Of a stretch of 64,000 bases of DNA, positions 59,654 through 64,000 are shown piece by piece (the first letter of the stretch is position 1; every line of letters begins with the position of its first letter). The translations under genes and the position numbers were made by a program. Source of the stretch: Streptomyces buecherae. Lineage in GTDB: Bacteria; Actinomycetota; Actinomycetes; Streptomycetales; Streptomycetaceae. The stretch is from positions 2,072,501 to 2,136,500 of the forward strand of contig NZ_CP060404.1 in assembly GCF_014295035.1 (NCBI RefSeq), in the 5' to 3' direction. The notes under the pieces are model-generated. The model was not told where the DNA came from. It made no database searches and worked only from the letters and a program-made list of their open reading frames with translations.

Positions 59654-61528
59654 CTACATGCCGGTGGCCTTCAGGGCCAGCCAGAGCTCCATGCGGACGT
59701 CGGGGTCGTCGAGCGAGCGGCCGAGGATCTCCTCGACTCGTCGCATGCGGTAGCGCAGTGTGTGGCGGTGGACCCGGAGTTCGGCAGCCGCGGCGTCCCA
59801 CTGGCCGTGCCGGGAGAGCCACGCCCGGAGACTCGCCACGAGGTCGCCCCGCCCCGTTGCGTCGTGGTCGTACAGCGCACGGAGCAGGCCGTCCGCGAAG
59901 GCCCGTACGGCGTCGTCGGCGAGGAGCGGCAGCACCGAACCGGCGGCGACCTGTTCGTGTTCGACGAGTACGCGACCGCGGCGGCGTGCTACGGAGAGGG
60001 CCTGCTCGGCCTGGCGGTAGGCGGTGGCCGCTGCCGTGGGCCCGGCGGGGGCGGAAAGGCCGATGACGAGACCATCGTCCGCGGGCGCGCTACTCCGGGC
60101 GCGGGGGCGCGCCGTACCGCCCCGGCGTGCCTCGGCCGCCTCGGCGTGCTCCGCGCAGGCCCTGACCGCCGCTCCCCCATCGGTGGCGAGCACGATCAAG
60201 CGCGCCCCGTCCGGAACGATGAGTACGGCCTCCCCAGTGCGTGCGGTCGCCGCCTCGATGGTGTCCACGAGCGAACCGAGTGGATCGGCGGTCGTCGTGG
60301 CCGGGGCGCCGCCGCAGAGGGGCGTGGCGGAACTGAGCGGCTGCGCCGGGGGCGCCGCCCCGTTCGAGGGGTCGTCCACGGTCGACGGGGCGCTCGGCGC
60401 CGCACCGTGCGGCGGTCCGTGAGCCTCCTGCGCGGTGCCGGGTTCCACGGCCGGAGCGGCATGAGCTTGCCTCGTGGAAGGGGCGGAGGGGGACGGAGCG
60501 GGAGCCGGGGCCGCCGTGTCGGCCCCGTGGGGCGCCGACGGGGCAGCGTGCGGCGTACTGGCCGGCCCCTCGGCGACGAGCATGCGGAACGGGGCGTCGA
60601 GCAGTTCGCCGTAGAGCTGGCCGGCCACGGCCCGCGCGTGGTCGGGCTCGCCCGCGAGGAGCATGCGGAGCAGCGCCGCACCGAGCCGTTGTTCGGCCTC
60701 GCGGAGCGCCCGGGAGCGCTCCGTGGTGAGGGTCAGCAGGGCGACGGCGGAGTGGACGGCGTAGCGTTCCGCGGTGCCCAACGGCGCCCCCGTACCGACG
60801 GCGAGGACGCCCCGTGTGCGCCGGCCGATGCCCAGCGTCTGGAGCTCCACCCGGTCGGCCACCTCCTCTTCGTCCCCGTCCGCTCCGCCGCCCCCGACGA
60901 CGGCGCTCGCGGGGGCGGCTCGCTCGCGGAGCCGCTCGACGTCGCCGGTGAGCCTGGCCGCACGGCGCGCCGCCCAGTCGGGCGCGGAGCCGATGAGCGC
61001 GCCGGAGGCGTCGTAGAGGGCTGCCCAGCCGTTGAGGTGGGCGGCGAGCCTGGCCAGCAGCGCCGTGGGGCCCTCGGCGCCGATGGCGGCGCGGGTCAGC
61101 TCGCGCTGTGCCTCGAAGCCAGCGGTCACGGCGCGGTACTGGTCGGCGGCGATGGCGGCCGAGACGACCTTGCTGATCGCGATGAACGGGGTACGGCGCG
61201 GAACCCCGAGCAGCGGCAGCCCGGCCTCGCTGGCGGCCCGCACCAGGGCCGCCGGGGCCTGCTCGTAGTTGACGCCGACCGCGAAGCCGAGGCCGACGAC
61301 GCCCGCGTCGACCAGCCGCCGGACGTAGCGGCGCATCGCCTCGGGGTCCTCGGCGTCCAGCTTCATCGCGGTGATCAGCAGCAGTTCGCCACCGTCCAGG
61401 TACGGCACGGGGTCGGGGAGCTCGCTGACATGCGCCCACCGCACGGGCGTGTCCAGCCGCCCCTCACCCGCGAGCACGGTCAGCTTCAGGGTGGAGTGGT
61501 GGACGAGTGAGGCGAGCGTGGGAGGCAT
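59654..61528 (-). CDS. PucR-type transcriptional regulator
   Basis: A 624-residue regulator. The N-terminal PucR domain (about 1-130: MPPTLASLVHHSTLKLTVLAG, LPDPVPYLDGGELLLITAMKL) is followed by a GAF/GGDEF-like middle part. At the C-terminus is the PucR helix-turn-helix (GQWDAAAAELRVHRHTLRYRMRRVEEILGR). An Ala/Pro-rich insert of about 110 residues (about 360-470) interrupts the middle region and is unlikely to be structured. Such regulators often sense catabolic intermediates. The ATG at 61528 gives the family N-terminus; 31 extra upstream codons do not fit. Confidence 0.92.
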   Translation of the reverse strand: MPPTLASLVHHSTLKLTVLAGEGRLDTPVRWAHVSELPDPVPYLDGGELLLITAMKLDAEDPEAMRRYVRRLVDAGVVGLGFAVGVNYEQAPAALVRAASEAGLPLLGVPRRTPFIAISKVVSAAIAADQYRAVTAGFEAQRELTRAAIGAEGPTALLARLAAHLNGWAALYDASGALIGSAPDWAARRAARLTGDVERLRERAAPASAVVGGGGADGDEEEVADRVELQTLGIGRRTRGVLAVGTGAPLGTAERYAVHSAVALLTLTTERSRALREAEQRLGAALLRMLLAGEPDHARAVAGQLYGELLDAPFRMLVAEGPASTPHAAPSAPHGADTAAPAPAPSPSAPSTRQAHAAPAVEPGTAQEAHGPPHGAAPSAPSTVDDPSNGAAPPAQPLSSATPLCGGAPATTTADPLGSLVDTIEAATARTGEAVLIVPDGARLIVLATDGGAAVRACAEHAEAAEARRGGTARPRARSSAPADDGLVIGLSAPAGPTAAATAYRQAEQALSVARRRGRVLVEHEQVAAGSVLPLLADDAVRAFADGLLRALYDHDATGRGDLVASLRAWLSRHGQWDAAAAELRVHRHTLRYRMRRVEEILGRSLDDPDVRMELWLALKATGM

Positions 61529-61711
61529 GGCACCTTCGTTGCGGCTTCGGGCGGCTTCGCTTCGACGGGATGCGAAGAGTGCGCCGTCTCGTACGAACGG
61601 CTCCTTCCGATTCTGCCTCAATGGAGGAAAGCGCAGGTATCCCGTGCGCGGTAGGAGAGGGTGGGCAGGGGCCCGCGCCCTTGCCTGTCCACTCTCATCA
61701 GGGGTCGGTGA

Positions 61712-63976
61712 TCAACCGTTCAGGTTGATCAGCACGGGTGGGGCGCTGTGGCCGCGTACGGACGTCAGCGACAGCACGGCGTGCCCGGGCGGTACCGCGT
61801 GCGCGAGCTCCGACGCCGACCAGCGCTCCCGCTCCACCGTCCGTACGGTCACGGACTGTGCGGTCGCAGCCTTGCCCGTCGCGACCCGGCGGATGAAGTG
61901 CAGCACCTTGGTCAGGGGCTCGTCCGAGATGATCTGCCGGTCGGTGACATCGCGTGTCTCCACCCACTCCTTGCCCCAGACCTCGGCGAAGTGCGCCCCG
62001 TCCCACGTCGTCAGCCCGGCGTACGCCATGCGGCAGCCCACCGCGCCGAGCAGGGCGCTGCGCAGGGCCTGCGGCACGTCGTCGAGGGTCCGAAGGGTGA
62101 GGACAGCGCCGGCGTTGGCCGAGCGCAGCCGCTGGAGGGCGCGCAGGGCCTCGGGCGTGACGGTGTGGGAGGCGTCATCGAGCACGAGGCAGGCGAACAG
62201 TGACCGGTCGGCGCGGCTGACGGCGCTTTCGGCGAACTGCGCCAGGACGAGGCGCGCGAGCAGCCGCGAGGCTTCGGCGTAACCCCGTTCCGGCAGGTCG
62301 ATACGCACCCGAACCGGATGCTCCAGGGCGCGCAGCGAGAAGGGCCGGCTGGCTCCGTCGGTCTTGAAGAAGTGCGCGAAGGCGGGGCGGTCAAGGAGCG
62401 CGAGTCGCTCGGCGAGCACGGTGCCGATGTCGCCGGGCCGGGCGGCCTGGCGCTCCCTGGCGTCGAGTTCGCGGGCGTGCGCCTGCTGCCCAGTTGCTTC
62501 GAGCACCTTACGGAGCGCGAGCCAGGCCGACGGAGTGCCCTCCAGGAGCTCGCGCAGTTCGGGAACGGACGGGAAACGGCCGTGCGCCGCCCGGAAGGGG
62601 CCGAGGAGCTGCGCAATGGCGGTGCTGGCGCGCTGGCTCTCCCCGCCGGGCAGCGTGAGAGTCAGGTCGCCGAGCAGCGCTTCGGCCAACATGCCGCCTG
62701 CCTCGTCCGCGTCGGTGGCCCCGCCGTACAGGTCCAGGTCGTACGCCGAGTCCGACCGCCCGATCTTCACCACAACGTCGAACGCCTCGTCCGGCCCCAG
62801 GCCGGCACCCGCGGCCCCGACCACCACGACCGCGGCCTGTCCGGCGAGCGCCTGCAGGCACAGCGTCTCCACGACGGGGCCCACCAGCCGCGCCGTCTTC
62901 CCTGCCCCGGGCGGCCCGACCGCCAGCAGGGACGTCCCGAGCACCCCGGGGTCGACGGCCAGGCCGACGCCGCGGTGCTGGTACGGGTTACGAGGGTCGT
63001 CGGCGGCGGTGCCCAACCGCACCTGGCGGACGACCAGGTCGTGGCGGGCGATCCGTACGGGGAGGTCCCGTACCCCGGAGGGGTGCACGCACGCGGCGGC
63101 CCCGTGGCGCAACACGGTGTCGGTGAAGGCCGCCAGCCGGGAGGGCTGGGCGCGTGCGGAGGTCCACGCCTGTGCGATCCGGGCGTGGTCCACGTCGTTC
63201 ATCAGCCCCGCGCGGGCATCGTGGGCCAGCCGATCGGCGGCATCCCTCGCTCCGGCCTGCCGCAGCTCGGGCCACTCGGCCGGGTCGGCTTCGGGGGTGG
63301 ATGGGGGGCGAGAGGGGTCGGCGTTGTGCTCCTCCATGGCGCGGAGCAACGGGGCGAAGAGGCGGCGCAGGAGTTCGGGCCAGTGGCCTACGCGGCCGAA
63401 GATGAAGGCCAGGGCTGCCCAGATCAGCCAACGGTAGATCCGCGCCGCCCATAGTCCGATCGCCGACGACTTGTCATACCACGACTCGGGGGTAAGGAGG
63501 ATGAGAGGTAGACGCCAGTAGTTACCCAGGTAGCGGTGCGACACGAGCTCCCACACCAGCCAGGCACACAAGAACGCCACCATCGCCCCACCCAACAACC
63601 TCGGGGTAGGAATCCGCTCCGGCTCCTCCGGAGGCTTGGGGCGGTACCCGAACGCCCAGATGCCTGGCTCCGCGAGTCGCCGCGGGGTGCGGAGCCACTC
63701 CAGGAACGGATGCTGTGCCGGCGGTGCCCCAGGCGGGCCAACTGGCACGGGCGGAGCCGCCGGCGCCCCGTTCCGCGGGCCGGTCAGGTACGGCTGGCTA
63801 CCGACGAGCGGCGGCCCGCCGGGCGCCGGGCCGGATGTAGCCGGCGGGGGCGTCGTGGGCGGGGCGGGTACCTCAACGGGACGCTGGGGCACACCGTGCT
63901 GTCGCGGCGCCTCTGCCGAGTATGGAGGCCCAGGGGGTTGGGACGGATACGGGGCGGCCATCGGGGCGGGCGGCAC
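61712..63976 (-). CDS. TraG/VirD4-like membrane ATPase, possibly incomplete at its start
   Basis: At least 754 residues. A Pro-rich N-terminus of about 120 residues precedes two membrane helices (about 127-145 and 172-195). A large ATPase region follows, with P-loop GPPGAGKT at 354-361 and a Walker B-like FACLVLDDASH. It resembles coupling-protein or FtsK/VirD4-type ATPases that move DNA or protein. The frame stays open to the right edge, so the true start may lie beyond 64000. Homologues occur in chromosomal, non-mobile places in Streptomyces, so this need not be part of a mobile element. Confidence 0.8.
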   Translation of the reverse strand: MPPAPMAAPYPSQPPGPPYSAEAPRQHGVPQRPVEVPAPPTTPPPATSGPAPGGPPLVGSQPYLTGPRNGAPAAPPVPVGPPGAPPAQHPFLEWLRTPRRLAEPGIWAFGYRPKPPEEPERIPTPRLLGGAMVAFLCAWLVWELVSHRYLGNYWRLPLILLTPESWYDKSSAIGLWAARIYRWLIWAALAFIFGRVGHWPELLRRLFAPLLRAMEEHNADPSRPPSTPEADPAEWPELRQAGARDAADRLAHDARAGLMNDVDHARIAQAWTSARAQPSRLAAFTDTVLRHGAAACVHPSGVRDLPVRIARHDLVVRQVRLGTAADDPRNPYQHRGVGLAVDPGVLGTSLLAVGPPGAGKTARLVGPVVETLCLQALAGQAAVVVVGAAGAGLGPDEAFDVVVKIGRSDSAYDLDLYGGATDADEAGGMLAEALLGDLTLTLPGGESQRASTAIAQLLGPFRAAHGRFPSVPELRELLEGTPSAWLALRKVLEATGQQAHARELDARERQAARPGDIGTVLAERLALLDRPAFAHFFKTDGASRPFSLRALEHPVRVRIDLPERGYAEASRLLARLVLAQFAESAVSRADRSLFACLVLDDASHTVTPEALRALQRLRSANAGAVLTLRTLDDVPQALRSALLGAVGCRMAYAGLTTWDGAHFAEVWGKEWVETRDVTDRQIISDEPLTKVLHFIRRVATGKAATAQSVTVRTVERERWSASELAHAVPPGHAVLSLTSVRGHSAPPVLINLNG

Positions 63977-64000
63977 CGTGGGACCGCCAGCAGGCCCAGC

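Noticed and set aside
61712..63976. Integrative conjugative element suggested by the TraG/VirD4-like ATPase
   Set aside because: No relaxase, integrase, replication gene or tRNA attachment site is seen nearby, and related chromosomal ATPases are common in Streptomyces.

Overview
The window is very GC-rich and its gene content and order match the conserved core of a Streptomyces chromosome: the segment that in S. coelicolor runs roughly from the SCO5690s to SCO5745, read here in reverse (recalled from that genome, not looked up). Supporting signs are GTG and TTG starts with GGAG-type ribosome binding sites, an ESX-type (type VII) secretion locus, ThyX, the rpsO-pnp pair and the MEP-pathway genes.

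Layout. 1-10254: the 5' part of an RNase J gene, dapA, thyX, two small membrane proteins, a TPR-like protein, dapB, an M16 peptidase, pnp and rpsO (RNA turnover and lysine/diaminopimelate synthesis). 10693-33178: a type VII secretion locus with eccD, eccC, two WXG100 genes, mycosin 1, two candidate cargo genes, a PQQ-type beta-propeller membrane protein, mycosin 2, eccB, eccE, an unknown gene and a very long MinD/ParA-like ATPase. 33362-42969: ribF, truB, rbfA, a DUF503 gene, infB, ylxR, nusA and rimP (translation and transcription factors). 43177-49594: a lipoprotein, a ferritin-like protein, a kinase-fold protein lacking catalytic residues, proS and two GNAT acetyltransferases. 49714-54144: ispG, a site-2 protease and dxr (isoprenoid precursors). 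54764-63976: an acyl-CoA dehydrogenase, an aldehyde dehydrogenase, a PucR-type regulator and a TraG/VirD4-like membrane ATPase that may run off the right edge.

Two things stand out. First, thirteen arrays of a 7-bp tandem repeat (CACGGGG or CACGGAG, on either strand) lie in intergenic gaps across the whole window. Five share a linker, GGCAGGATCGCCGC or a variant, and together they look like a dispersed, structured repeat family; the CACGGGG form fits the G-quadruplex pattern. One array splits the normally compact nusA-ylxR-infB operon. Second, TTA leucine codons, rare in Streptomyces and read by the developmentally regulated bldA tRNA, were found only in genes of the type VII locus (eccC, eccE, mycosin 1 and the 501-residue cargo candidate). 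This suggests developmental control of the secretion system.

Many gene ends are marked by strong perfect hairpins, including a tandem pair between the convergent eccC and esx operons. I saw no tRNA or rRNA gene, no CRISPR array, no IS element and no prophage.
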